DNA of 64,000 nt from Xylona heveae TC161 (GCF_001619985.1 NW_017264194.1:2289511-2353510), one strand, 5' to 3'; counted from the stretch's first letter, positions 34,881 through 48,400 are shown. Notes: generated by a model not told the origin, from the letters alone. Translations and numbers: made by a program.

Positions 34881-35932
34881 AGTTGCGGTTTCAGCCGCGG
34901 GGCAGTCGCGCGGCCGAGGTTAAGCTTAAGGTAGGGTTTAGGCCAAAGGGGGTCAGGAATCCCAGAGCTAGTCGGACTGCGTTTCCGAACTTGGTACTCC
35001 TTTCCTGGAAAGTTCGGGAACAGGGAATTTTGTCAGGATCGCTCAATGCTGGAGCAATTGATACAAAGTAACGCGACGGGATGGGCGAGCGCTTCGGTGT
35101 CTATCTCCGAAGATGCCGATGCAATGTTTATGCGTCTCTAGTCTTGTAGAAATTAGTTTCATATGTCCTCTGGCGCACGGCTTCTGGGTTCGTACCTATA
35201 TGAATAACAACAACTTCCTCAAGTTGTCAATACGCCCAACAGAAAGAAAAGAACGAAAGATTGATGGAAGAGAGAGAGAGAGAGAGAGTTGAATTGTGCG
35301 AGAACAATAGAGGTAATGCAGTCGCGGTGGACAATTATCGGACCACAGCGGCCTAAGTGGAGACTACGGAGATCGCCTCGGACCGATGATTACATTAGTG
35401 ATTATCGTGATTATCAGCAAAGACTACAGTTTATCCAGTTTCTATAACCTTCCTACAGCAAAATTCAGACAACTATACGACTATATGTCTAAGCCCTTAA
35501 TAAAGGCCCTGGAAATGCCTGTTAAACCAATGCAGAGCCTGTTTCCGGCATTCATTTGCCCGTTTTTGGGCGTCCAACAGGACAAGGTCTGCACGAATAC
35601 TGAATCCATGACTAGCACTATAATAGACTTTTACTTCTCCACTCTGTTGCTCTATTATCTGCTTGATTTGTTCAATTGCAGAGGCTTGATTACAATGTCC
35701 TTGCTGCAAAGATCAAAGCTGACTGGTTTCTGCATCTACTCAATCTCAATTGGCAGTACTAGATTGCTTGGATATGCCATGAAGCCTGCATTGATGAGGT
35801 ATTTGCCATTAGATGTGCCATAACTATGTGCTAACATCACCATGTTTCCCGCCTCAGCAGAACCTTGCTGTGCCGGCTACAAGTGAAAAAGTAGTATAAA
35901 CCAAACACAAAAAAATATAAACATCTCATTTA
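34881..35932. other. Spacer with GA microsatellite
   Basis: No supported gene. A (GA)n run lies at about 35270-35288. A 145-codon plus-strand frame at 35386-35823 contains hydrophobic stretches but no family I know. Confidence 0.45.
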
Positions 35933-36587
35933 CTGGGGCCCCTCCATCGTAGGCCGTTCAGTGATTGCGCGTCTGGCTTGATATGCTCCGCGTATTTCAA
36001 GCCCGATGGAGACAACGCAGAAGATTGTGAGCAAGACATATACCCAGGCTCGTCCCCCCTATTCGCCGTTGGCATCTGGGAGAAAGTAGTTTCCTCCGGA
36101 GCCGGTAAGGAAACCCCAATAGCCACCGTAGAATAGATTTCTTAAAACTGCTGTCTACACTTTAGTTAAATCATTTCTTGAAAACTCGTAACCAAGAGAA
36201 GACGAGGAAATAAAATTGTTGACATACCTGACGGTAACGGAGGAAATGATCTTGCAGCGACTTATGCAGCTCTGAGGTAAACACACATTTGTTTGCAAAA
36301 ATTCGGTTAAATTGCTCCACGGTGCCTCCATCCATTATATACATCGGACTGCCCCAACAAATTGCTACTTCTGCGGCTTTCTGTTTCTCGGTCGACGGGA
36401 ATTGCCACAAGATGAACGTGTAGATGAAGTCTCTTCTGTAAGCAAGAGTACTATTGATTGGGGGCGCGGGCGGAGATTCCGGAGTTCTCGGCGTTCAGCC
36501 TCAGGAGGAGAGAGAAGATGGTTGGATTCTGCCTAAAATCTTACAATTAGCATGAATCAATCGAGGAAATAAAATTAAACTTACCAT
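35933..36587 (-). pseudogene. Decayed or badly resolved gene for a small membrane protein
   Basis: On the minus strand this region carries good protein-like blocks: a possible start with a GTAAGT donor at 36587-36584, FIYTFILWQFPSTEKQ, PMYIMDGGTVEQFNRIF, SELHKSLQDHF, then after a possible intron FYGGYWGFLTGSGG and, in the last part, WVYVLLTIFCVVSIGLEI, a membrane segment. The blocks sit in more than one frame, with about two interruptions in the best model, so the copy looks broken, unless introns are missed. I do not recognise the family. A related segment lies at 53.8-54.3 kb, also on the minus strand and also decayed. Confidence 0.5.
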
Positions 36588-37245
36588 CTAAATTCGATCT
36601 CCTAGACGTTGTCTGACATCCAAGTCAAGAGGGAATGAGGTTCGATTGAACCTTGGACAAGGACCAGGTGAGATTGAAGTCTAGAATCTTCGAGTCACGA
36701 AGATGATGCTATCACTGCTGAATACCGGAGAGAGTCGGTCCTTCCGTCATTCCCGGCCATCTTCTCGTAATTTTTCTGATCATCCGTGTCGCTGTTTTCC
36801 TCCTCAGTGAAATGGAGAAGTGACTTGCGAGAACGGAACAGATGGCCTGATGGCAATGACAGAAAAAGGTAACAACCAACTCCACCATTGGACCAGCGCC
36901 ATTAGGAATCGAATTCAATATCAGTCATGTAGACCCTCTCTGCACAATAACGACTAACATGTCTCTTTTGGCAGAAGAGGCAACTTAGGTTAACGTCAAC
37001 ATGTATTTCCCAAGCGACTCGCCTCCCCAGCCAATTTCGCGGGGTTAAAGTAACTTAATTTTAGCATGACTATCGCTACAAACGGTACCTACCGTAGTAC
37101 GACATGGCAAACGCGGGTTTGGGAGCTGATATCACACATATCGCCGACCTCCAAAAAGCTTCAACGACAAGTCAACAAGCCCACTGCAACCGGCGCTGTC
37201 CGCTCTTTATATTTGTAATTTCATTATACCATTCACTCTATCGCG
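36588..37245. other. Upstream region of VPS29
   Basis: A 658-bp gap. The 300 bases before 37246 should hold the VPS29 promoter. No element stands out beyond AT-rich stretches and TACCGTAGTA. No gene is supported. Confidence 0.45.
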
Positions 37246-38184
37246 ATGGCATCACGGCTCGTTCTAGTTCTGGGGGACTTATTCATTCCTGATCGCGCAC
37301 CAGTAAGCTCATTCCCCCCTCTCTGGTCACCTACCGTTATGAAGCTAACAATGTTCTTCCAATTCAATTAGGCCATTCCTCAAAAGGTACTTCCAAGCAT
37401 ACAAATTCATCACCTTATTCTCAAAAAGAATCCTACTCACAATATTCCCTTTTCATTAGTTTCAAAAACTCCTGAGTCCCGGCAAAATCGGCCAGATTCT
37501 ATGTCTGGGCAACCTGACAGACAAAGAGACATTCGAATTCCTGCGCGGCATTGCCCCAGACCTGCAAATCGTACGGGGTGACTTTGACGTTGACTCTCCG
37601 AACCTGGCTGTCTCAAAGGTCGTCACGCACGGATCGCTACGGATTGGATTTACCCATGGCCACACGATCGTTCCGCCGGGCGATGCGGACAGCTTGTTGA
37701 TTGCCGCGCGGCAGATGGATGTCGATGTGCTGCTCTGGGGCGGCACGCATCGGTTCGAGGCGTATGAGCTGGAGGGCAAGTTCTTTGTGAACCCTGGTAG
37801 TGCGACAGGTGCGCTGAGCACAGGATGGTGGGCCGACGGAGAGGAGCCCACGCCTAGCTTTTGTCTCATGGATGTACGTCTTCTTTTTTGTTCTCTTCTC
37901 TTCGTTTTCCCTTTCTTTTTTCTTTTTCTTTTTCTTTTCTTTTTCGATTTTTCTATTCCTCTCTTCTTCAAGATCTGCAAAGGGGTCTATGGATGCAATG
38001 TCGTACCTAAGAAACCATTGTGTGGTAGCCGCATTGATACTAACCGTGGTAATTTTACATCATCTAGGTCCAAGGAAACGTCCTCGTTCTCTACGTATAT
38101 CAACTCCGCAAAGACGCCAACGGCGTGGAAAACGTCGCCGTCGAAAAAGTTTCTTTTAGAAAGAATAGTAATGGGTCGTCATAA
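37246..38184 (+). CDS. VPS29: Retromer subunit VPS29
   Basis: Proposed CDS join(37246..37302, 37372..37386, 37460..37873, 38068..38184), 200 residues. Exon 2 is only 15 nt and encodes AIPQK. The protein has the metallophosphoesterase fold: LVLVLGDLFIPDRA, LCLGNLTDKET, IVRGDFDVD, FTHGHTIVPPGD and LLWGGTHRFEAYE are the usual blocks. The first block has Phe where active phosphoesterases have His (GDxH), consistent with VPS29 being a scaffold that binds VPS35 and VPS5 rather than an enzyme. With VPS35 and VPS26 it forms the cargo-selective retromer on endosomes and returns receptors to the Golgi. The third intron (194 nt) is pyrimidine-rich with long T runs. Confidence 0.95.
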
Positions 38185-39370
38185 CTTTTTGCATCAAACC
38201 ATTTCTGTTTAGCCGCCTAGTCCAGCTCCCTCCCTTCTTCCTCCTTTTTAGTCGTTATCTCGGTCCGTCCAACCATTTCCCCCCTCTTTCGTCTAGCATC
38301 ATATCAGACTTGTTCACTTGCTCAATTTTCAATTTTCAATTCTCTATAAAAGAGATCCTATATCCTGTTAAACCTACCTATACTTATCCGATTCCCTTCT
38401 TCGCACCACTCTACCGCATCTTACTTTTTTCTCCTTAGATCCCTCCGCGCTTCTCAAGATCACATCCGATAGCTCTGATACTTCCTCGCATTTCCATGTC
38501 TTTAGTATTTACCCCCCGAACAATCAATCCTTTGTGGTCTCACAATGTAAATCTACCACTGCGCCCAAGAAAAGACAAGTTATCACAATCTTACATGTCT
38601 TCCGTGGGGCCTTATAGACCCATCTCTTAGCGACAAGGGATCTTTCATGCAATACAAACGACAACGTGTATGCTGGTCAAATGTGACGTGGATTCAATAT
38701 ATGTAGCAAAAGAGTAGCTATAAAACGGTGCCATGGAGAGCTATTCTATACAAACGGTGCCATTAACAAGTACTATAAAAGGTACCATGATGTAATAGCA
38801 ACGATAGCAACTCTTCCATCCCACGCTCCAGAGTCCATCGTCTCCCCCAATGTTAGAAGCTGATGTCCAACCTCCAACCTCAGTTGCCATCCATAATATG
38901 CAATTGATATCCACTGGACCCCCCCGCGCTATCCAGGCTGCCGTCGCTCATTACGTCGCCACCGAGTTGGCTTTGTCGACAAATGAGACCCGGATATCGT
39001 GATTTATAGGAAAATGTTGAATACGTCGAAGGATTTTCCAACCAAACTGCACCACAACGCCAAATCGCTAAACGGTAAGAGGATGAATCGAAGAAAGAGC
39101 CAACCCGTGCAAAAGAAAAGCCATGCAGCGACAACAACTGTAGACGGCTCAAAGCAATCCATATGCGCCCCTTCTTTGAAAACTGGATCCGTAGCAAAAA
39201 GCAGCCAGCACCATGCTATATGCATTCGATGTAATGCAAATGATTGCAAGAGTAAGGGAGATGATAATGAGGAATAATAATACAGGGCTGCACTGCAGCG
39301 TCTCTAATTGAAGCACAAATCAGAGAGCTCGGACAGGACAGGAAACGACGAATTAGTCCAGCGGCCGGTA
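38185..39370. other. 3' spacer between VPS29 and PBP1
   Basis: About 1.2 kb between converging genes. It includes a repeated ACGGTGCCAT motif (near 38725 and 38755), with TAGCTATAAAACGGTGCC. A plus-strand frame of 92 codons at 38999-39277 has no recognised family. Most of this is probably untranslated. Confidence 0.45.
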
Positions 39371-42300
39371 TCATTTGCTTTCCTCTCCCGTTGTTTCTGG
39401 TGCGTGAGAAGCGGCTGCAACAGATGGAGGCGGTTGTGCGACTTGGTGAGGAGGCATGGGCTGAGCGTATGTTCCGTTGGGTCCAGCCCTATGGGGCTGC
39501 GGTGGTAGTTGTTGCGGTTGGTGCGGGTTGGTTCCAAATGGCGGTTGTTGAGGCGGTGGATATGCTGCCCTCATCGGCGCCACTTTTGAGTCGCTTTTTG
39601 TCAATTGCTGAGTGGCCTTTATTTTTAAAGGAAAAATTACCGACGTTGGGAAGCAGACTTACTCTGACCGGGTTGTTGCGGCGCAAACACTGGTTGCGCC
39701 TGGTGGCCGGGGCTCATCCACATCATCTGCTGAGGTGCTTGTCCGGGTTGAGATCCTTGGTGTATCATCATGGGAGCGCCCCGTCCCGGACTTGGGTAAC
39801 CGTTTGATCCAGGGGGCGGTGGCGGGGGCCCAGCATGCTGAGCGTAAGCGTGACCTTGACTGGGTGAATACATGGCCATTTGTGGCGCGATGGGCACTCC
39901 CATTCCCTGGGGCATGCCCATGAACGGAGCCGTTGGCTGATGAACCATCATCGGAGCCCCAAGGTGCGCACCAGGGGCGTTAACAAACTGTGGGGCTCCT
40001 GGGTACTGTCTAAGGTGCGCCAACTGAGGGCCCGCAGGAGCCATAGCATACTGTGGCATTGGCTGCCCGTAGGCGGCAAGTTGGGCGGGCTGGGGCATGG
40101 GCGAAGGATATGCCATATTTATCTGCTGAAGGCGAGGAGAAGGAAAGACCGAAGAAGCAGAACTCGACGGATGCATACGATGATCGTCAAAGTGGTGAGG
40201 GCCGGCAGCCGGGAAATGAGGCGGATGCACCGGCCCTTGGAGAGGAAGTTGCGTTGGCGGGAGGCCCGGGGCACCCTGTTGTAGGTGGAACGGCAATTGA
40301 TGCTGGTGAGGCAACTGCGCGTTCATGGGAGGCACGTGTGCGGGGGACGTGGTGTGAGGAACAAAAGTGACCTTTTCAAACATGTCGAGGTACGTCTTGT
40401 TTTCATTTTCCTTGGTCACAGTCCAGGTTGGAGGAGTGGCGTAAGCGTGTTTGATGCCTCCGTTGGACGAGAAATCCTTCTTCTCAGCCTCGGCCTCCGT
40501 CTTCATGCGCTTGATTGGATTAAACGCATTGCTGATCGAAGGGCGCTCGGATGATGGAAGCGGCTTCTTGTTTCCAAAAAAGGTGGCAGGGGAAGAAACG
40601 CGTGGGGTAGGTCGAGCTGCGCTAGGTGCGGCTTTAGGGCTAGAGGAAATACTCGAGTGTCGGCCAGGAGTAAAGGAAGTAGCGGCGGGATTCGGTTTGA
40701 ACTCAAGCGCTTTCACATTGAACTTGGTGCTGGCAGCACCACCCGGAGGCGCCATAGATGCGTTCTTGAGCGGGTGGGGAAGACCGGGTGTAGAGGCCAT
40801 TGCCGGTCCAGTAGGTGGCAGTCGGCCTTCTTGAATCGGCATAGGCGATGGAACGTTTGAATGCGGGGCTCCTGCGCGATTCTGCTGTTGAATGTTTGCA
40901 AGACGCTGGCTCAAGGCAGGTCCACGGGGAGACAGGCTAGGGATATTCTGTGCAGGCAAAGCTCGATCATTTCTGGGCCCATGATGGTTGTTAAATGACG
41001 CCTGTGAGAAGGCTGATCGTCCTCGCAGTTGAGCTTGACGATCGGCGGGCGACATTGGTGCGCTGGTTCCGGGGTCGTATCTGGCGGTAGAAACTGGTCG
41101 CTGTTGCGTCGGCTTTGATTCAGCGCCGCCAACAAGCATAGCCTTGGCCGGGGACTTTGGCGCAGCAGCTTTGGCTTCTTCCGCGGCCTTTTGTGCCTTG
41201 AGCATGATCTCCTCTTGCTTCATCTTATCTTTTGCGAGGATTGGGACCAGATCCTTGGGGACAGGGGTCATAAGTTTGAAGTTCTTTGAGAATTTCATGA
41301 GGTCGTTAATTTTGATGGCCTTGTCATGCGACGCCTGGTTGCGTTTGCGCTCCTGCACGCGCATCTTTTCAGAGTTGGCAAACTGCTTGAAGGAATCCAA
41401 CAATTCAGTCTCCACATTTGCAGTTGCATTTTCCGGGCCTGTTCGGTTCGCTACTGCTGGGACGGAGGGTGCACCCGGCTTGCCGCTTGTGGGAGCAACC
41501 AGTTCTGGCGTCTTGATGGATTGAACTGGCTTTGACGGCAATGCCGCTGTGGAATCAGCCTCCTTTGTTGGAACAGATGCCGTGGCTGCAGCTTCAGTCG
41601 TATCTTCCGTTGGTTTGTCGGCCTGCTTTTCCGCTGCTTTCTCGGCAGGCTTTTCACCAAGCTTGTCAGTATCAGCAGGAGCAACAACAGTTTGCTGAGT
41701 AGCCCCTGGAATCGTCGCCGGGGAAGCTGGTTTGTTCTCTGTCGCCTTGAATTCTGCGGGCTTCTTTGCTGCAGCGGCAGAACTAGCACGAGATATCTGG
41801 GACGAAATAATGGCAGGGTCCACTGGAGCGCCGGGAACAGTGGGTTGACCTGTAGGGGGCCGCTTTGCAGGAGGAGTATATTTGTTTGGTCTACCAGAAG
41901 TGAGCGGAGGAAACTCGGCCGCGCCTCGTTGAACACCACTATATCTGTTGCTCTTGTCAGAGATAAAAACTCTATCGGTGTGCCTTCCTGAATACTCACT
42001 TGTCTTCCTCAGAGAGACCGCTGTCGGGCAATTTAATGCCCCGCTCTTCAGCGACGTGCGCATTGGTGGTATTTCCAGATTCAATTTCTTGAGCGATTCT
42101 CTCTGCGTGGGCGGCTCGCTGGTGATATAATGGGCTGTTTCGATTAATGCTTGTGGTGTACATGGTTTCATCGTAATCACTTTCGAGACCGTAGAGGCGC
42201 TTGTTGGCCTCAAACTGATCCCAGCCTGCAGCACCAGTAGTGGACTCGAGGGACATATCCACTTCGCTATCGGCAGAAGGCTCCCAGCGTTGAAGAGTCC

Positions 42301-43409
42301 TTTCGCGAGCAGCGAAGCCGCTAGAGATATCTGTATCTGTTCTAAAGCCAGCGCCTGGAGCTCGAAGCAATTAGATTCTAGATCTTTAAACAGTTTAGAG
42401 TTCGAATAAAGGGCACTCACGGCTGGAGGGTTTAGGACGAGATTCATGGAAGTTGACCTCCTCGACAGCAAGATCAATGACATCCTTGATTTCAAACGTC
42501 ATTGAGAAATCTGCGCCAGAGCCAATGTAAGTGTCATGCTCGGTGGCGCCATTTACACGATCGTTATTAGCGAAACCAATTTGCTTGACCATCTTCAAGA
42601 CGTAAGCGGATTCGTTCGTATCAAGGGAAGCGCCCGAAAATATGCCGGAAAATTTATCGCCGCTTTTGACGGTGATGACCGATTGCAGACCCTACAGACA
42701 CTCATCGTTAGCGTTTCTGTATGTGGGAGCGCGCCAGTTACACAAAAAATGCATTGTGTGGCCAACAACTCCAATTGTTGAGTGGCCTTGGATGTCGACG
42801 CGACATGGGCCTTGTTGGCAAGATTTCTCCACTTACCATAAAGTTGGCCAGCAGATAGACTAGTCTATCATTGGCATGTTTCTCTGGTGTGTTCGTTTCC
42901 TTTGAAACGGCGTTTGAAGTCTTAGGTGGGTTAGCAGGCTTATTTTGGGCTGCGTTGCCATTCGAAGTATTGAAGTTCGAGGGACGCTGTGTAATGGGGT
43001 TCGTCGTGCCCTGTGCCCAGGCCTTTGGAGCGGGCGATTTTCTATTGCATTTCAATTAGCTTTCAAGATGAGTCCATCGGGAATCGATGTCTATAGAATA
43101 GTGCACAGCAGCCAGGCCTGTGATGGCAGACTGTGACATGTGCCTTTTATCGATGATTCGTGCACGGCTCATTTTTGGTGGGCGTTGGCGAGAAGAAAAC
43201 TAAAAGAGGAAGAGAACTCACCGCTGCGTAGCTTCCATTGGGCTGGGTGCCTGTCGTCGATTGGCATCGAGAGATCGGCCGCTCGAGGTTGACTTTAATT
43301 GCGGTCTACCGCCCGTGTTCGTAGAAGAGTCTGCAGATGTATTGGACGAAGCACCATTAGGAGCACTGCCGTTGACAGAAACGGGAGAGGCTGTGGCCGG
43401 AGACGCCAT
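39371..43409 (-). CDS. PBP1: PBP1/ataxin-2 homolog, six exons
   Basis: Proposed CDS on the minus strand: exons 43409..43222, 43041..42837, 42691..42421, 42360..42000, 41944..39663 and 39582..39371, 1172 residues. The N-terminus is Ser/Ala-rich. RLVYLLANFMGLQSVITVKS to YVLKMVKQIG is the Lsm-like domain (about 120-190). The LsmAD region is marked by EIESGNTTNAHVAEERGIKL. A long disordered middle carries Ala/Pro/Lys repeats, and the C-terminal third is Pro/Gln/His-rich. PBP1 binds poly(A)-binding protein and regulates mRNA poly(A) length, stress granules and TORC1; these roles are known for yeast and ataxin-2. The exon 4 acceptor is ambiguous by six bases (42360 or 42354). The last intron has an AAAAG acceptor, chosen because it reaches the Pro/Gln-rich tail in frame. 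Confidence 0.92.
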
Positions 43410-45433
43410 GGTCGCGAAATTGACAGCGGTGATTTTCGCGATCCGAGACAGTGATTGTCGCAGCTTGGCGCGGCCGAAGATGGGAAGGAGATGAGGGTCC
43501 AAAGGTGAAAAAAAGAAAAGACCAAGGAGGAAAGAAGAGCGCTCGCGCGGCGCAGAGGCAGAGTGGGGTCGAACAACCTCAGAGCAGGATGAGTGTGGAT
43601 GTTTACCCTCGAAATTTTTGAGGTTGACGGAAGAAATTTGGGTGGAGGGTGATGATGGGGGAGAGTTAGGTCGAGACGTTGCGTGGGTTGGTTGTGAGGT
43701 GGGTTGTGCTTCGTTTGAGAGAGCGGGAAGCTTTCCCCAATTGGCGCGCGATCGGCCTCGTCTCGCTCTTCGTCTCGTTTCGAGGGTCCTCTCCTCCTCG
43801 CTCGGTCCCGTTGTCGTGACGATCGGACTGAGGAGACGTCAGGGAATTGCAATGACTAGAACAAAAGACTGATCATCAGTTGAGGAACCATTGGTAATAA
43901 GAGGAAAATGGAAAGCGGAGTCGTAGTCGTTATGGGCTTCGAGAAAGAGCGATGATAGGTAATTTGTGCAGGACTGAGATGGAGTACTTGCACAGAAGAG
44001 CGAAAGGTAGAAGAGGGAGAGACGAAGGAAGAAGGAAGGAGATAGAGTTATCTGGATTGGGCAAGACTTGCAGCGTATTGACTGTGTCTGCCCCGCGGCT
44101 CCTGATCCCCGGTTGTAGGGAAAGCGAGGGAAATCCAAGACGAGGCGGAGAAGGAAATTGTGATGATACCTGATGTTATTAGAGGTAAAGAGATGATCAA
44201 ACTCGAGTATTATCTTGAGAATGAGTTGAGCACAAGATGTGTTTGCTTTCCCTTGGTACTACCCCAAGGAGGGACTGACAGCAGCGAAGCCCAAGGTCAA
44301 ACGTTGTGTTTCTGACAGCTTGAGCCGAAAGAGCAGATACACGACGATTCTTGCTGTCACAGTGTCGAATTATCGTATCGGTAGACGCACGTCTCTTCCT
44401 ACTCGGATACCTGGATCAAACATCCATCAGGAAAGAAGACGCCACCAAGTTCGAACCAAGTTCTTATAGTCTATCGTGGAGATTCAATTGAACACTTGGC
44501 TGAATTTCACAAATTCATCTACTATGCCAAATTCACCCGTCGACACTTTTACCTGCCGGTACGGTACCTGGCTCCGGCTGCCATGGTGAGAGCCTTGGAC
44601 GATACCCATCCCAATGTGGTTTAGTTTCACCCACCACTGCTTGGTTCCCCAGACGCGCTTGGCAAGCACCAACCATGGACTCACGCTGAACGGACACACG
44701 CACACGCATGTGCATACACATCCCCCACACAACTCTCAACGGCCATTTGCATCTAATTGGAAAGGCTAGAATGAGCTACATGCTTCAGCTGTATACTAGA
44801 TTTTTACTCCTTGTAACAGACAAGAACATGTAGACAAACTGGTGTAATACATTGAGACTTTTGACACTGCAAATTAAGCCAAGGAAGACAGATCGAAAGG
44901 ATCTAGAGGGATAAATTAGCGAGAAATCAATTATTGGACCCTGATGCCCCAAGCAGCTCAAGGTCATCAGAGCGTACCAGAGTAGTTGGTACTTTGACAT
45001 GCCTGCAAGGATTATCCTTTGTCGAAGTAGAGATACTAAATTGCAGCTGAAGGCCCTCCTACCGCTTTTGGAAATTGAAATGCATTTTCGGGTTTTATGT
45101 CTCACCGTAATTGATGTGGGCTGTGATTTCACGTGCATCACCAGCCACCTGATAGATGCCTCATTGATGGTCTCTACACACTACCGTAAATACTGCATGG
45201 GGCTTTGCTATATCCGTTAACTTAACTCCAACTTGACTCGTCTGCTCATCACCTGGAACTATCACAATCGGAAACTTTCTCGTTGATCGAGCTGTGGCCG
45301 AGGCATTCTGGCTCTGTCACCTACAATTATATTTTATTGTTCATTATTTTTGAAAGACCTTCGAGATAGCCAAACAGACTCGGACTGCAGAAGCCCCCTT
45401 TACATTGAGCCATTGCCGCAGTGAGTTGCGGCC
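43410..45433. other. Divergent upstream region of PBP1 and BUD6
   Basis: About 2 kb separates the two start codons. The first 600 bases upstream of PBP1 are G/A-rich on the plus strand, that is, pyrimidine-rich on the PBP1 strand, typical of long fungal leaders. CACACGCACACGC lies near 44695-44715. No supported gene; several 60-120 codon frames match nothing known. Confidence 0.45.
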
Positions 45434-48400
45434 ATGCACGCTCCGCAAGCGTCTCAGCGGTCAATGCAACGGCCATCTCCCGTCCCAGAGGATGGCGCTT
45501 CAGCAAATGCGCTACTAGCGAGTGCTATTGATCAGAGAAATTCTTCAGCATCAACTCGATCTTCTACAAACCGTCGACCCAATGTAAGTCACCCAGCAAC
45601 TCAGGAAAGGTGTTTTGAGCAGTGAATGGCAAGGGAAGCCGAGTAAAGGAGGCGTGAACGAGAGCTGACCCTGAGGTGCACACAGCCGTCACCACAACTC
45701 TCGCAGATAGAAAAGAGTGTGACGCATTTATTGGTGGCAACAAAGCAGCTATTGGAGACCCTAACCCAATGGTCTCGCAAGACTGCGTCAGAATCAGAGG
45801 TGTCAGATGTTTACGTCCGCCTTGGATATGAGTTCAATATTGCTTGTCGCACCTTTACTACTATTGGGGTTGAGACATCGGATCTTGGCCCCGTCCCAGA
45901 TTTGCTCCGAAGCATCTTAGAGGAAACCTTGAGCCAAGAAGCGAGTCCGGAGAGCCTCGATCGCTATCTGCCGCGAATTCGCGATATCATCATCAACCTT
46001 TTACACGGTCTAAAGCGGAAGCAGCAGAGATTACGCCAGCGTAGTGCCCGGGAGCAGGGGACGCTGAATCATAGTGCCAGTTCGCGGCAGGGTAGTGTGG
46101 GGAGCACAGGAAGTGGAGAATTAGCACATGGAGCCGATGATGGCACATCGCAAGGAAGGACATCCTCCCGTCGTTATGGCAGTGGTGGCGTTCCCGATGA
46201 ACACGCTTTTCCACCTCGCACGTCGTCTACAACAGCGGGGGGAAGGGCGTCCCCGGTCCGGTCGGAAAGCTTCAATACGCTCAACGGCGAGGCAAGACCT
46301 TCTTCGTCAAGTCGCCCGCATCCTCCAACCCATCAATCGAGACCATCAAATGTGATGCAAAATGTGCCCGCGCTACCTCCAAATATGTCGTCTTCTGAGC
46401 AAACCGCAAGAGCCATGCGCGAATCGGTCGACATTTCATCGTTTACTCCCCCGCCGCCACCACCCAAGCAGCAGGATGCGTTTGCCACTCTTCAACGGAG
46501 CGGAGAATTGGAGAGAAGGGCGTCACGAAGATATTCTCAATATCAAATCTCGAAGCATCTCGGAGCATCTCCTGGTGGGGTTCCCATGCTTCCTCCGACG
46601 CAGCATTCTCCGGTGCCGAATCGAGGTCGCGACGTGCGAGAGTCAATCAATGCTGTCCGCACCAGAGCTTCATTTCGCCAGCGGTCTGCCAATCGCCTGC
46701 AGGGTGACGTTTCGCCCAGTCGTTTGTCCGGAGTGCCGCGCAAAATCTCAGAGGAAGCATCGCATGCTAGCCAGCCAGTGTCCCATTCTCCAGAACGGAG
46801 TGATGCCTCCCCCTCACCAGAGCGAAAACTGCTTCGCGATGCCCCTTCCGAAGACGACGATGTGCCAGTAATGCGGGCAACCCTGCAACGACCGCCGACG
46901 GATTTGGGTGCTATTCAAGCTATTGCCCAAGCCGAAGCCAATTTGACTGCGGGTTCTCAGGCACTGTCATCTGAGGAATCTTCCGAGCAGCTCTCTCCAC
47001 CACAAGGAGAACCTAACGCTCCGTCGACCCCAGTACAGTCCCAGCAGTTTGTGCCGGATCAATCTCCTCAACCTGGAAAAGAATTGACATTGTTTTTACA
47101 ATATAAGAGCAATGTGAAGAAGTTTGTTTTGCCAGGTGGCTCAAGCGATCTCTCCATTGCGCGACTACAGTTGGCCTTTATTGAAAAGTTTGCGTGGAAT
47201 ACGCATAGTAACGGCATTGATCTACCGGAGATATACATTCAGGACCCAGTCTCTGGTGTCCGTCATGAGCTTGAGGATTTGGCCGATGTCAAGGACCGCT
47301 CGGTGCTGGTGCTGAATGTGGAGGCTCTCGACGAGGTCAAGCGCCATATTGACGACGGGCTTGGGGGGCTGCGACGAATGATGGAAGGGATGCGATCAGT
47401 TGTAGACGAGCAGGCCATAGCGCTGCAACGAGTGTCGGATCGACAGCAGGCCGCCGCCAAGGATATGGCAAGCCTCGCAGCCGCACCGCCAGCTCCATCG
47501 AATAGAGCATCAAAGGTTTCGATCGCTCCCGTCAATGGAGTGCAAGGCAAACCTTCGGTTGATCGCACTGCTCAAGTCGACGAAATCCAGAGTCTCCGTC
47601 GTGATCTTGCCGTGGTTCGCCAAACTTTTTCGGGCTTCGTGTCTGACATCGAAGGCTCCATGACTGCAGTTAGGACAAAAGCCAATAATATCAAGACGAA
47701 TGCGTCTGCAGCTGCTATACCACCAATGTCTGCAGAGAGCGGCCGGTCGTATGTCAATGCTGGGAAGAAGTCACTCGGCGATGACTCTGAGAGGATCGTC
47801 AATCGCGTTGACGACCTTCAGGACATGGTCGAAGATCTCCGAAAAGACGTTGTTTCGCGAGGTGTTCGACCTCTGCCTCGACAATTGGATGCGGCGGGTA
47901 AAGAGATATCAGTCGCGACCAAGGAACTGCGGAAGATGCAAGAATTTCTCAAGCGTGAGAAGCCTATCTGGACCAAGATCTGGGAGAAAGAGTTGGAGCT
48001 GGTTTGCAACGACCGAGACCTTCTCACCATGCAAGAGGAACTTGTCGCCGACTTGGAGGATGACCTGGAGAAGCTTACAGAAACATTTGGCCTTGTCGAG
48101 GAAGCGACGAAGCAACAAAATGTGCAACAGGGCGGACGCCTGACGCCACGAAGCCTTAGCAATGTCGCTCTCGATCAAGATGTTGATCCTGTCAAGGCCA
48201 AGGATGGCGTGCTCGACGAAGTACGTGCGCTGCAGCCTAACCACGAGACTCGACTTGAAGCCATTGAGCGGGCAGAAAAGGCACGGCAAAAGGAGCTCGA
48301 GTCTCGGCGTGGCGGAGAATTTCAGAGAGAACTTGGAAGTTTCGTCGAAGAAGGCCGGCTGAAGAAGAGTGGCGGCGTCGAGGAAGCTGAGCGTTTGCGC

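Noticed and set aside
38999-39277. A 92-codon basic plus-strand frame between VPS29 and PBP1
   Set aside because: No family and located in a 3' spacer between converging genes.
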